Below, in pieces: positions 9,686-18,687 of a stretch of 64,000 bases of DNA (position 1 is the stretch's first letter; each line of letters begins with the position of its first letter). This DNA comes from an uncultured beta proteobacterium (GTDB taxonomy: Bacteria; Pseudomonadota; Gammaproteobacteria; Burkholderiales; SG8-41), in the NCBI GenBank assembly GCA_903885665.1, contig CAISJL010000183.1:1-64000 (forward strand). The letters are read 5' to 3'. Below the pieces are notes generated by a model that saw only the letters and a list, made by a program, of their open reading frames with translations, was not told the DNA's origin and searched no databases. Position numbers and translations under genes: made by a program.

Positions 9686-10501
9686 ATGAACGCCACTGCC
9701 CATGCAATACCTGAAATGACCGACCGCCTGCTCGCCGAAAAAAATGATGGCATTGGTTGGATTACCTTTAACAACCCTGCACGGCATAACGCTGTTTCTT
9801 ACGAAATGTGGCTGGCCTTGCCTGTGGTCTTAGCAGCGTTTGAAAAAGATCCTGAAGTGCGGGTAATTGTGCTCAAAGGCGCTGGTGAAAAAGCTTTTGT
9901 GGCTGGCGCCGATATTTCCCAGTTCAAAGAAAAACGCAGCAGTGAAGATGCAGTAGAGGCCTATAACACTGCCGCTGACAACGCCAGCAAAGCACTGCAA
10001 CATTGCACTAAACCAACCATCGCCATGGTGCGCGGCTATTGTATTGGTGGCGGCACGGCAATCGCTGTGAATTGTGACATGCGGGTAGCTGCAGATGACG
10101 CTAAGTTTGGAGTGCCTGCGGGTAAGCTTGGTTTAGGTTATCGCTTTACCGGTATCAAGCGCTTAGCCGATGTGGTCGGGCCAGCATTTACCGCTGAAAT
10201 CTTCTTTACCGCACGTCAATTCAATGCGCAAGAAGCCCTGCAAATGAATTTAGTTAATCGCGTGGTTCCAGCCGCTGAGTTGCTCACGTTTGTAACCGAC
10301 TATGCAAAGACTATTGCCAACAATGCACCCTTAACTATTGCATCGATTAAGAAGGCCATTATTGAATACCTAAAAGATCCGGCGCAGCGCGATTTGGAAA
10401 CTGTGCAGCATATGGTTGAGTTGTGCTACAAGAGTGAAGATTACAAAGAAGGCCAAGCGGCCTTTATGGAAAAGCGCAAACCCGTATTTAAGGGCCGCTA
10501 A
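9686..10501 (+). CDS. Enoyl-CoA hydratase/isomerase family (1)
   Basis: A 271-residue crotonase-fold protein, expected to hydrate 2-enoyl-CoA to 3-hydroxyacyl-CoA. The oxyanion-hole segment AFVAGADISQF (about residues 70-80) and the second signature MVRGYCIGGGTAIAVNCD are present. The usual second catalytic Glu position reads GVPAGKLGLG rather than a clear PEx, so isomerase, hydratase and thioesterase roles remain open. It is + strand, between the acyl-CoA dehydrogenase and 3-hydroxyacyl-CoA dehydrogenase. Confidence 0.9.
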   Translation: MNATAHAIPEMTDRLLAEKNDGIGWITFNNPARHNAVSYEMWLALPVVLAAFEKDPEVRVIVLKGAGEKAFVAGADISQFKEKRSSEDAVEAYNTAADNASKALQHCTKPTIAMVRGYCIGGGTAIAVNCDMRVAADDAKFGVPAGKLGLGYRFTGIKRLADVVGPAFTAEIFFTARQFNAQEALQMNLVNRVVPAAELLTFVTDYAKTIANNAPLTIASIKKAIIEYLKDPAQRDLETVQHMVELCYKSEDYKEGQAAFMEKRKPVFKGR

Positions 10502-10626
10502 GCGCTTCATCCAAAGGTCTATGGCCCAGCCATAAGTTCACATCGCTCCTACGACTTATAGTATTCACATTATTCACATTATTCCCTTAAATACCTGATT
10601 TATTAATTTTTTTACAGAGGCACCAT

Positions 10627-12156
10627 ATGAGTTTAGATGCTAATCGTCCAGATTTAACCATCGGAGTTATCGGCACCGGCGCCATGGGGCGCGGCATTGT
10701 GCAAGTATCGGCGGCAGGTGGCATACATGTCCGTATGATGGATGCTCGGCCAGGAGCTGCCGCAGAAGCTAAAGACTTTATCGTCAAGATGCTTTCAAGG
10801 GCAGCCGAGAAGGGCAGCATGACTGCTGCTGAAGCAGAGGCAGCAGCGGGGCGGATTACAGTGGTGGAGGCGCTCAAAGACTTCAGTGCTTGCCACATGG
10901 TTGTAGAGGCTATTGTTGAGAACCTAGATGCCAAACGTGCATTGTTTGCAGATTTAGAAAACGTAGTAACACCTGATTGTATTTTGGCGACTAATACGTC
11001 ATCAATGTCGGTGACCACGATTGCGGCCAAATTAAAAACACCGCATCGTTTTGCTGGCTTGCATTTTTTTAATCCAGTGCCTTTGATGAAGTTAGTAGAA
11101 GTCATTGATGGTTTACTGACTGAGAGCTGGGTGTCCGAAGCCTTAATGATTATCGGTAAGCGCATGACACGCGAAGCAGTTCGCTTGACTGACGCACCTG
11201 GCTTTTTAGTGAATCAAGTTGGTCGTGGCTTCACCCTAGAGGCTTCACATTTGGTATACGAAGGTATCTCTAACTTTGTTGATGTCGATCGAGTGATGCG
11301 CGACGTATGTGGTTTCCGCATGGGACCATTTGAGTTAATGGAGTTAACGGGCTTAGATGTCACGCAACCGGCCTCTGCACTCATTTACAACCAGTTTTTC
11401 CAAGAGCCGCGTTATCGTCCGAGCTTAATTATGCAAGCGCGTTATGAAGCCGGCGTATTAGGCCGTAAAACCAAAAAAGGGTTTTATAACTACGATACTG
11501 ATATGAAACCAATTGTTGCACCTGAGCCCGCAGCACCTACTAGCAAACCAGGCAGTGTATGGGTGAGTCGTGCTGAGCCTAAGGGCCACGCTGCACTTAG
11601 CGCATTATTAACGCAACTCGGCGCCCATATTGAAACTGGTGATCGTCCATCAGCCAAGGCTGTGATCTTTGTAACCCCTGTTGGTGATGACGCCACCACG
11701 TGCGCAGTAGAGCAGGGTCTAGATCCTCACCGCACAATTGCGGTGGATACCCTATTTCCAATGGTTAAACGCCGCACCATGATGGGCACCCCTTTGGTAG
11801 ACCCTGCAATACGTGATGCCGCGCATGGATTACTCGCTTCAGATGGCATACCAGTCACCGTGATTCGCGATAGCCCAGGATTTATTGCGCAGCGTATCGT
11901 GGCCATGATTGTCAACATTGGTTGTGCTATAGCGCAAAGCAGAACAGCCGAACCTTCGGATATTGATAAAGCTGTGACCTTAGGTTTGAACTATCCACAT
12001 GGTCCGCTGAAGTTTGGTGATGTGGCTGGTGTGTCTGCCATTTATCAAGTGCTTGCTAAGATGAATGCCCGTTATGCAGATCCACGCTATCGTCCAAATA
12101 TTTGGATGTCACGTCGGGCGCAATTAGGGGTGTCGCTATTAACTCAAGAGCATTAA
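10627..12156 (+). CDS. 3-hydroxyacyl-CoA dehydrogenase (PaaH-like, two C-domains)
   Basis: A 509-residue NAD-dependent enzyme oxidising 3-hydroxyacyl-CoA to 3-oxoacyl-CoA. The Rossmann motif GVIGTGAMGRGIVQ (13-26) and the family signature HFFNPVPLMKLVEV (146-159) are clear. Two 3HCDH C-terminal domains follow (about 190-290 and 405-500). The linker between them (about 300-400, beginning in PEPAAPTSKPG) is typical of the PaaH/PaaC group. The ribosome site is AGAGGC. The gap before the gene carries ATTCACATT twice in tandem (about 10563-10580). Confidence 0.94.
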   Translation: MSLDANRPDLTIGVIGTGAMGRGIVQVSAAGGIHVRMMDARPGAAAEAKDFIVKMLSRAAEKGSMTAAEAEAAAGRITVVEALKDFSACHMVVEAIVENLDAKRALFADLENVVTPDCILATNTSSMSVTTIAAKLKTPHRFAGLHFFNPVPLMKLVEVIDGLLTESWVSEALMIIGKRMTREAVRLTDAPGFLVNQVGRGFTLEASHLVYEGISNFVDVDRVMRDVCGFRMGPFELMELTGLDVTQPASALIYNQFFQEPRYRPSLIMQARYEAGVLGRKTKKGFYNYDTDMKPIVAPEPAAPTSKPGSVWVSRAEPKGHAALSALLTQLGAHIETGDRPSAKAVIFVTPVGDDATTCAVEQGLDPHRTIAVDTLFPMVKRRTMMGTPLVDPAIRDAAHGLLASDGIPVTVIRDSPGFIAQRIVAMIVNIGCAIAQSRTAEPSDIDKAVTLGLNYPHGPLKFGDVAGVSAIYQVLAKMNARYADPRYRPNIWMSRRAQLGVSLLTQEH

Positions 12157-12224
12157 TCAGTTGCTGGCCATTGATTAGAATCTACACATTACAACCATAA
12201 ATTTTATTTTTATAAGGATTCAAT

Positions 12225-13427
12225 ATGTTAAACGCTTTTGTATACGATGGTCTGCGCACTCCGATTGGACGTCACGGTGGTGCACTCGCCAAAATCAGAC
12301 CAGATGATTTATTGGCTGAAGCCATGAAAAGTGTCATGGCACGCTCCCAATTTAAAATCGAACAAGTCGAAGATATTGTTGTTGGGTGCGGCAATCAGAG
12401 TGGTGAAGATAGCCGCTGTGTCGCGCGTCACGCTGGTCTGTCTGCAGGCTTCCCTATTGAAATTCCTGGTACAGTGTTGCAACGTAACTGTGCCAGTGGT
12501 TTAGGTGCGCTAGCCCATGCAGCACATTCAATCACAGCAGGAGAGGGTGATGTGTTTATTGTGGGTGGGGTAGAGAGCATGAGTCGCTCACCTATTTTAA
12601 TGAGCCGCGGTGAGACCCCTTTTGCACGTGATATTAAATTTTACGATAGCACCATCGGACCCCGTTTTTCTAACCCCAAACTAACGAAACAATTTGGTGA
12701 TCCGCAAATGCCGCAAACCGCGGATAATTTGGCACGCGAATACAATATCACTCGTGAGCAAGCGGATGAGTTTGCGCTGAGCTCTCAATCTAAATATGCC
12801 GCCGCCCTGGCTGCAGGATTTTTTGCAGGAGAGATTGCCCCACTAGAGTTACCACCGACACGTAAAGGTCCTGTTCCTCCAGTAACCGCTGACGAACATC
12901 CTCGCCCTATCACCGATATGGCCACATTGGTCAAAATGAAACCGCTCTATGAAGGGGGCGTAACTACAGCAGGTAATGCATCCGGTGTGAATGATGGTGC
13001 TATTGCATTAGTAGTGGGCTCTTTGGCCGCTGGTGAAAAAGCAGGTGCCAAGCCCATTGCAAGGGTTATTGCTAGTGCTGCAATGGGCGTGCAACCGCAT
13101 ATTATGGGCATCGGCCCAGTTGCAGCATCTCAAAAGGTGTTGGCGCGTGCCGGGTTATCCATCAAGGATATTGACGTCATCGAAATCAACGAAGCCTTTG
13201 CTGCACAAGTATTGGCTTGCCTGAAGGGTTTGGGCGTCGATGCACACGATTCCCGCGTGAATCCTAATGGTGGTGCCATTGCCTTGGGTCATCCGCTAGG
13301 GGTTTCAGGTGCCCGCATTGCATTGACTGCGGTTCGTCAATTGCATCGCACCGGTGGTCGTTATGCATTAGTGTCTTTGTGTATCGGTGGCGGCCAAGGT
13401 ATGGCGGTCATTCTCGAGCGCGTTTAA
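12225..13427 (+). CDS. Acetyl-CoA acyltransferase (thiolase, PcaF/PaaJ-like)
   Basis: A 400-residue thiolase that cleaves 3-oxoacyl-CoA with CoA to acetyl-CoA (or succinyl-CoA from oxoadipyl-CoA) and a shortened acyl-CoA. The nucleophilic Cys is C89 in QRNCASGLGAL. GHPLGVSGAR carries the catalytic His, and SLCIGGGQGMAV carries the second Cys. The N-terminus FVYDGLRTPIGRHGGALA resembles 3-oxoadipyl-CoA thiolases. It closes the beta-oxidation set and is followed by a strong terminator. Confidence 0.94.
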   Translation: MLNAFVYDGLRTPIGRHGGALAKIRPDDLLAEAMKSVMARSQFKIEQVEDIVVGCGNQSGEDSRCVARHAGLSAGFPIEIPGTVLQRNCASGLGALAHAAHSITAGEGDVFIVGGVESMSRSPILMSRGETPFARDIKFYDSTIGPRFSNPKLTKQFGDPQMPQTADNLAREYNITREQADEFALSSQSKYAAALAAGFFAGEIAPLELPPTRKGPVPPVTADEHPRPITDMATLVKMKPLYEGGVTTAGNASGVNDGAIALVVGSLAAGEKAGAKPIARVIASAAMGVQPHIMGIGPVAASQKVLARAGLSIKDIDVIEINEAFAAQVLACLKGLGVDAHDSRVNPNGGAIALGHPLGVSGARIALTAVRQLHRTGGRYALVSLCIGGGQGMAVILERV

Positions 13428-13434
13428 ACAGCCT

Positions 13435-13471
13435 TGGCGATACCTGATGTAGGTATCGCCATTTCCTTTTT
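13435..13471 (+). terminator. Rho-independent terminator of the beta-oxidation genes
   Basis: TGGCGATACC and GGTATCGCCA form a perfect 10-bp stem with a 7-nt loop, followed by TTTCCTTTTT. It begins 8 bp after the thiolase stop codon. The rest of the gap to 13748 is AT-rich, with no supported gene; it should hold the promoter of the next TctC gene. Confidence 0.88.
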
Positions 13472-13748
13472 CTGCAGTGAAATTCCCTGAACTATCCAAC
13501 CAAGACTCTAGAACTTAATTTAGATATCAACTTATTCAATTTAACATAATAAACATTATACGAAGTTAAGTAATCGCTTTCCGAGTCGATTTGATCGTTT
13601 GAAATGGACCAATAAATACTCGAATATCAATTAACCAATCAGCCATATTATCCACTATAAATACATTTCTACCCGCAAATGTATATTTAATAATAGCGTT
13701 GTAATTACATCCATTTATCAATATATCTATCTGATTTTAAATATTAAA

Positions 13749-14714
13749 ATGAAACTCATCGTCGCCGCGCTTTTAAGTGCTTTATGCTTGGTATTCAATA
13801 GCTTAAGCATTGCTCAAACCACTAAAGCTATCCGTGTTGTAGTGCCATATCCACCTGGCGGCGGCAATGACATCATTGCCCGTTTGCTAACTGAAGACCT
13901 GACCCGTAAAGGTCCACAAAGTTTTATTGTCGATAATCGTCCCGGTGGCAGCACGACCATTGGCGCAGAATTAGTTGCTAAGAGTATTCCCGATGGTAAT
14001 ACCGTGCTGATATCTAGCCATACCACCTTTGCCTTGATCCCTAATCTACGGCCTAAATTACCCTACGATCCGATCAAAGATTTTGAGCCCATATCGTTAT
14101 TAGCATCCCAGTCGTTTGCCTTGGCGGTTCATCCGTCCATGCCCGTTTATACCCTAAAGCAGGTTATCGCGTTGGCAAAAGCCAAGCCTGGACAATTGAC
14201 GTTTTCTTCTTCCGGGGCAGGAACGGGCACCCATTTTTCAGGTGAACAACTGAAAACGCTTACCGGCATAGATATCTTACATATTCCGTATAAAGGGGGT
14301 AATGCACCTATGCATGCTGCATTAAGCGGAGAGGTTGCCATGACTTTTGCCAGCTTATCAGCCTTAGCACCGCTAGTGTCTATGCGTAAAATGCGAATCA
14401 TCGCGCTTACTAGCGCCAAACGCTCTAAGTTAGCCCCTGAAATTCCTACAATTGCAGAAAGTGGTGTACCAGGTTATGAAATGACCCCTTGGTATGGCAT
14501 GGTTGCACCTAAACATACCAGCGCTGCCATCATTGAGCGTTTGCATCTCATCGTTACATCGGTGTTGAAATCAAAAGAAACCCAAGAGCGTTTATCTAAA
14601 ATTGGGTACGAGCCTGAAGGTAGCACTCCAACGCAGCTCAATGAACATATTAAGTTGGAGCTAACGCGCTACGGGAAATTAATTAAAGCGATCGGTTTTA
14701 AAGACGAATCGTGA
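13749..14714 (+). CDS. Bug/TctC periplasmic solute-binding protein (2)
   Basis: A 321-residue Bug-family binding protein. The signal peptide MKLIVAALLSALCLVFN ends near SIAQ (about residue 23). Landmarks are VVPYPPGGGNDIIAR, VDNRPGGSTTIGAE, VHPSMPV and HIPYKGGNAPMHAALSGE. It is the only + strand TctC in the window, and its stop overlaps the start of an M48 peptidase gene by 4 bp (GTGA), so the two should be translationally coupled. The ligand is unknown. Confidence 0.92.
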   Translation: MKLIVAALLSALCLVFNSLSIAQTTKAIRVVVPYPPGGGNDIIARLLTEDLTRKGPQSFIVDNRPGGSTTIGAELVAKSIPDGNTVLISSHTTFALIPNLRPKLPYDPIKDFEPISLLASQSFALAVHPSMPVYTLKQVIALAKAKPGQLTFSSSGAGTGTHFSGEQLKTLTGIDILHIPYKGGNAPMHAALSGEVAMTFASLSALAPLVSMRKMRIIALTSAKRSKLAPEIPTIAESGVPGYEMTPWYGMVAPKHTSAAIIERLHLIVTSVLKSKETQERLSKIGYEPEGSTPTQLNEHIKLELTRYGKLIKAIGFKDES

Positions 14715-15502
14715 TTGAGACATTTACAAAAATTATCAGTAATCACAAGAGTAAAATTTTACTCCTCTGCTTCAATGCAGTTTTACTCAGTGGATGTGCA
14801 ACGACGAACAAGCCCCCTCCTCCAGATACTTGGGTTTTTCAATTCGATTGGAATCACACCACCCCCTATACCAATGCCCTTTTAAAGGGCACTAGTGGGA
14901 AACAATATCCGCTTTCAGGTAGTGTGTTGAATGCCCTCTATTCTGTAATGCATCAATTAAAAGATCAAAGTCGTATCGATCCACAATTATCGATCACTGC
15001 CAGTCCAACACTGAATGCGTTCGCTACATTTCAAAATGGCAGACCTGTTGTAGGCATTACATTGCCTATGCTCGAGGCAATTGGACAAGATCAAGATGCG
15101 CTAGCCAGTATTTTAGGGCATGAATTGGCGCATCTAAAATTAATGCATGGTCAAGCGCGTAAAGATCGAGCTAATACCGCGCAAATAGTGAGTAACGGTC
15201 TAGGCGTTGCACTTGGTTTGCCTGGAGTGCCGCTAGGCGGTAGCATTGCAAGTGTTGGTGTTGGATTAGTTAACTCAGCTTACTCTCGAGACGAGGAACG
15301 CGAAGCCGATATACTGGGTTTGCAATGGGCAATGAATGCGGGCTATAGTCCTTGTGGATCTATGCGTGCCATGCAACGTATCAAAATGCAAAAATTAAAT
15401 GAACCGATTGTTTTTCTATCATCTCATCCGGGTCATGATGAGCGCATTCAGAGAGCCCAGGATATTGCACTAAAAAATACTGGAAAGTCTTGTTCCCTTT
15501 AG
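14711..15502 (+). CDS. M48 family metallopeptidase, lipoprotein
   Basis: A 263-residue zinc peptidase of the M48 (LoiP/BepA-like) family. A lipoprotein signal peptide ends in LLSGC (Cys29), pointing to a membrane-anchored periplasmic enzyme. The zinc motif HELAH is at 137-141 (GHELAHLKLMHG), and the third ligand lies in DEEREADILG. LoiP/BepA proteases act on outer-membrane or periplasmic proteins; the substrate here is unknown. It starts with GTG, overlapping the stop of the upstream TctC gene by 4 bp, an unusual partner for an M48 gene. It converges on the thioesterase gene. Confidence 0.9.
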   Translation: MIETFTKIISNHKSKILLLCFNAVLLSGCATTNKPPPPDTWVFQFDWNHTTPYTNALLKGTSGKQYPLSGSVLNALYSVMHQLKDQSRIDPQLSITASPTLNAFATFQNGRPVVGITLPMLEAIGQDQDALASILGHELAHLKLMHGQARKDRANTAQIVSNGLGVALGLPGVPLGGSIASVGVGLVNSAYSRDEEREADILGLQWAMNAGYSPCGSMRAMQRIKMQKLNEPIVFLSSHPGHDERIQRAQDIALKNTGKSCSL

Positions 15503-15591
15503 TAAATTAAATCGAATTAATCGAATCATAAAATGATTAGAATAAGAAATTTAGCCAAAAGAAACGTAATTCTTATGGTCCTAAAGAATGT

Positions 15592-16053
15592 CTAGGCCTT
15601 GGATCTGCGCGGTAATGCAATCTGCGTTTGTGTGACCACCGCAATCATAGAACCATCTGGATTATATAAAGTAGTTTGCCACACAGAAGTAGTACGACCT
15701 ATGTGTAATGGTATACATTCCCCAGTCATTACTGGCCCTGTCCCTGCATTAAAAAAATTAGTTTTCGATTCAATAGTTCCACCGCTAAACCCTGGCGCTC
15801 GATTAATCACTGCGCCAGCAGCACCCATCGCGTCAGCCATTGCCATGATGGTGCCGCCACTAATCCGACCGCTACGATTCAAATGCATAGATTTAATGCG
15901 AAGCGACGCATTAATCTTTTGGTCAGATAATAAGGTAGGCTTAACGCCAATCACCATTGGGAGACCAATTAGAAATATCTCGCGGGCGTTGCGGCGGCGA
16001 TACGCTGGTGTATCCTTAGGTAATAATTTTTCTTTAAGTGTACGCAAACGCAT
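15592..16053 (-). CDS. PaaI-type hotdog thioesterase
   Basis: A 153-residue hotdog-fold protein of the PaaI/YdiI class, which hydrolyses acyl-CoA thioesters in the cytoplasm. The core RISGGTIMAMADAMGAAGAVI (about 62-82) has the typical G-x-M-x-x-x-x-D arrangement, and GTIESKTNFFNAG matches the second strand region. It is the last gene of the minus-strand run that starts upstream with TctC and FAD-oxidoreductase genes. It may recycle CoA from dead-end products. The acyl specificity is unknown. Confidence 0.82.
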   Translation of the reverse strand: MRLRTLKEKLLPKDTPAYRRRNAREIFLIGLPMVIGVKPTLLSDQKINASLRIKSMHLNRSGRISGGTIMAMADAMGAAGAVINRAPGFSGGTIESKTNFFNAGTGPVMTGECIPLHIGRTTSVWQTTLYNPDGSMIAVVTQTQIALPRRSKA

Positions 16054-16144
16054 AAGCCTTATTTGAATATTAAAATTTTTTAGTGCTCTTTTGAAAAAAT
16101 TAAACGCATTAAAACAGTAAAAAAATTGATATCAATTTAAGCAG

Positions 16145-17161
16145 TTAATCGAGTTTAATCCCTGCGTTTTTAATGACTTTTGCATGTACCGAAAATTCAT
16201 CTTGCAAATGCTTAGTGTATTGCTCTGGTGTACCACCTTCAGCTTCAAGCCCTAGGCTTAGTAAACGCTCTTTGACTTGGGTATTCCGTAGAATTGCAAC
16301 GGTCTCTTGGTTTAATCGGGCAATAATAGCGCGGGGGGTTTTAGCAGGCACTAATAAACCGGATGCCGTACTCAGGTCATAACCGCTAACACCAGACTCT
16401 GATAGCGTTGGATAATCCGGTACTAGCGATGAACGTTTTTTCGTACTCACACCTAATGGTCTTAACTTACCTAATTTAATTTGCGGCCAAACCGTCGGCA
16501 AATTATCTATGACCATTTGCAATTGACCACCTAACAGCTCTACTAATGCTGGGCCTGAACCTTTGTAGGGTATGTGTGTAATTTGAATATTGGCTAAGGC
16601 TTTGAAGTGTTCGCTGGCCAAATGCGGCATAGATCCGTTTCCTGCAGATCCGAAGTTGATGGAATTGGGTTTAGCTTTTGCCAAAGCAATCAGCTCAGTG
16701 ACACTTTTAGCGGCAACAGAAGGGTTTACAACCAACACAAAAGGACTGACAGTCGCTTGTGTAATCGGGGCAAAATCTGCAAGGCTATAGGGCATTCTTG
16801 GCAGTAAGGAGGGGTTGATGGTTAAGGGCCCAGGGGTTCCGATCACCATCGTGTAACCATCAGCTGGGGCTTTTGCCACCACATCAGCACCAAGCACGCC
16901 ACCTGCTCCACCACGATTATCAACAACAACGGCTTGCCCCAGGGCTTCGCTGAGTTTCGGTGCAATCGTGCGGGCAATTAAATCAGTACCGCCACCGGGT
17001 GCGAATGGCACGACAAAACGAATTGGTTTCGTCGGATAGGGGTTTGATTTAATATCAGCCGCTGTGGCCCCAGAAAAGGGGGCGATAACACTCATACATA
17101 CACTGATTAATACGAATGATTGCATTGTTGCCATACTTAAATATTTAATCTTAAACGACAT
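16145..17161 (-). CDS. Bug/TctC periplasmic solute-binding protein (3)
   Basis: A 338-residue Bug-family protein. The signal region is longer than usual (MSFKIKYLSMATMQ... ending near TAADI, about residue 36). An internal Met at residue 10 or 13 could be an alternative start, but the ATG at 17161 has a purine-rich site (AGAAAGAAC). Landmarks are FVVPFAPGGGTDLIAR, VDNRGGAGGVLGAD and HIPYKGSGPALVELLGGQ. It lies between a flavoprotein oxidoreductase and the thioesterase, so it may feed a substrate to them. Confidence 0.93.
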   Translation of the reverse strand: MSFKIKYLSMATMQSFVLISVCMSVIAPFSGATAADIKSNPYPTKPIRFVVPFAPGGGTDLIARTIAPKLSEALGQAVVVDNRGGAGGVLGADVVAKAPADGYTMVIGTPGPLTINPSLLPRMPYSLADFAPITQATVSPFVLVVNPSVAAKSVTELIALAKAKPNSINFGSAGNGSMPHLASEHFKALANIQITHIPYKGSGPALVELLGGQLQMVIDNLPTVWPQIKLGKLRPLGVSTKKRSSLVPDYPTLSESGVSGYDLSTASGLLVPAKTPRAIIARLNQETVAILRNTQVKERLLSLGLEAEGGTPEQYTKHLQDEFSVHAKVIKNAGIKLD

Positions 17162-17267
17162 ATTGTTCTTTCTAATTTATGTGTAACTAATTTAGTATAT
17201 AAGTCAATATATGAGCAACCATTATTGATATTAAAATTAAATTGTTTTTGTTTATTATTTTTTGGAA

Positions 17268-18653
17268 CTATAACCTTGAAACAGTTTGACCTGCAATGCG
17301 ACCAAAAATAACACATTTCCCCAGGGCCGTCCCAGTCATATATGAGTTGCCATGAAATCCGCCCATCACTTCACCGACTGCAAATAAATTTTCAAATGCG
17401 TGGCCGTTTGTATGTAATACGCGCGCCTGTGTATCTACAGCAAGTCCGCAATAAGTGGCAATAATGCCACTTGCCGATGGATAGGCGTAGTACGGTGGCT
17501 GTGCTAATGTGGGACAAATGCCGAATCCTGCAGACAGACTTGATCGATTGAACTCGGGCTCAATCCCCTGCACAATCGCTTGGTTATAACGGTTCACAGT
17601 AGACTCTAATTCGATCGGATCGCATCCAATCGCAACAGCTAATTCGGCAATCGTATTGCCGTACAACATCAGCCCTCTCCGATGTGCGCTACGAAAATCA
17701 AACGGTGGAACCCCATCTGGTGCATCATCCATAATCGCTTGATCGAACACTTGATAAGCAATTGCACCTGGTTGCTGTAGCGTGCAATCTCCCAATAATT
17801 TGTATGACTGGGACTCATCCATAAAACGCTGACCAAGTTTATTCACAGCAATACCACCACGGTATACCGGTAATTTAGTCCAATTCTCACCGGGGTCTGT
17901 GGCGGCTTTTGGGTGGAAGCCAAAAGTGCCTTTGACTACATGCATATCTTTTAATTCAGCACCAAGTGCTAACCCCATATGAATTCCGTCTCCTGTGTTA
18001 CCTTGGCCGCCATAACGAACACCTTCCGCTTGACTAGGTGCATATTGTTTGAGCATCGCCTCGCTACGCGAAAACCCACCAGTGGCAAGGATCACCCCTT
18101 TACTTACCTTAATAGTAAATTGCTCATTCAAATACTGACAGCGAACCCCATTGATATATCCAGTGTTGTTATCTGGTAATAATTGACATACCGAGGTTTG
18201 GTATAGCAATTGAACACCCAATTCATTCACTAGTTTTGAATGTAAAGTATCCATCAACATCTGAATAGGCAGCGGATGTGTGCGCGGCACAGATTGCGCA
18301 GAGCTTAACTGCACAGCTTTAAAAGTCATACCTAAGGTTTTTAACCAATCATAGGTGGCTAATTGCTGATCAATATAGACTTGTAGAATAGAGGGATCAC
18401 TCAAGCCGCCACCGGCTATGATTAAATCCCTTAACAACATATCGCCATTATCAACGATGCCTTGATTATGCTGTAGGTCAGTGCCTGAGAAAGCAAAAAA
18501 TCCACTAGATAACGCTGTGCTACCCCCTGCTTGTGCTAATTTTTCGCAAATCAATACACTAGCACCATGCAGGCTCGCCTCATATGCTGCGCAATAACCG
18601 GCCAATCCTGCACCAACAACCAATACATCAATTTCAGACGGAACATTTAACAT
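17268..18653 (-). CDS. FAD-dependent oxidoreductase, fumarate-reductase/KstD flavoprotein family (1)
   Basis: A 461-residue flavoprotein of the FAD_binding_2 family (fumarate reductase, tricarballylate dehydrogenase, 3-ketosteroid dehydrogenase group). The N-terminal FAD Rossmann motif DVLVVGAGLAGYCAAYEA (9-26) is intact. GVILATGGFSRSEAML (about 206) is the usual second FAD segment. GEVMGGFHGNSYMTGTALGKCV near the C-terminus closes the FAD site. No secretion signal or heme motif is visible, so it is probably a cytoplasmic 2-enoate reductase or dehydrogenase. It is flanked on both sides by TctC genes on the same strand. Substrate unknown. Confidence 0.85.
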   Translation of the reverse strand: MLNVPSEIDVLVVGAGLAGYCAAYEASLHGASVLICEKLAQAGGSTALSSGFFAFSGTDLQHNQGIVDNGDMLLRDLIIAGGGLSDPSILQVYIDQQLATYDWLKTLGMTFKAVQLSSAQSVPRTHPLPIQMLMDTLHSKLVNELGVQLLYQTSVCQLLPDNNTGYINGVRCQYLNEQFTIKVSKGVILATGGFSRSEAMLKQYAPSQAEGVRYGGQGNTGDGIHMGLALGAELKDMHVVKGTFGFHPKAATDPGENWTKLPVYRGGIAVNKLGQRFMDESQSYKLLGDCTLQQPGAIAYQVFDQAIMDDAPDGVPPFDFRSAHRRGLMLYGNTIAELAVAIGCDPIELESTVNRYNQAIVQGIEPEFNRSSLSAGFGICPTLAQPPYYAYPSASGIIATYCGLAVDTQARVLHTNGHAFENLFAVGEVMGGFHGNSYMTGTALGKCVIFGRIAGQTVSRL

Positions 18654-18687
18654 GACGGAATCATTAATGATTAAAAATACATCGGGA

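Noticed and set aside
10587-11165. 192-aa ORF opposite the hydroxyacyl-CoA dehydrogenase
   Set aside because: Low-complexity Ala/Ser translation typical of an antisense frame.
15599-16066. 155-aa ORF opposite the thioesterase
   Set aside because: Antisense shadow of a recognisable hotdog protein; no family features of its own.
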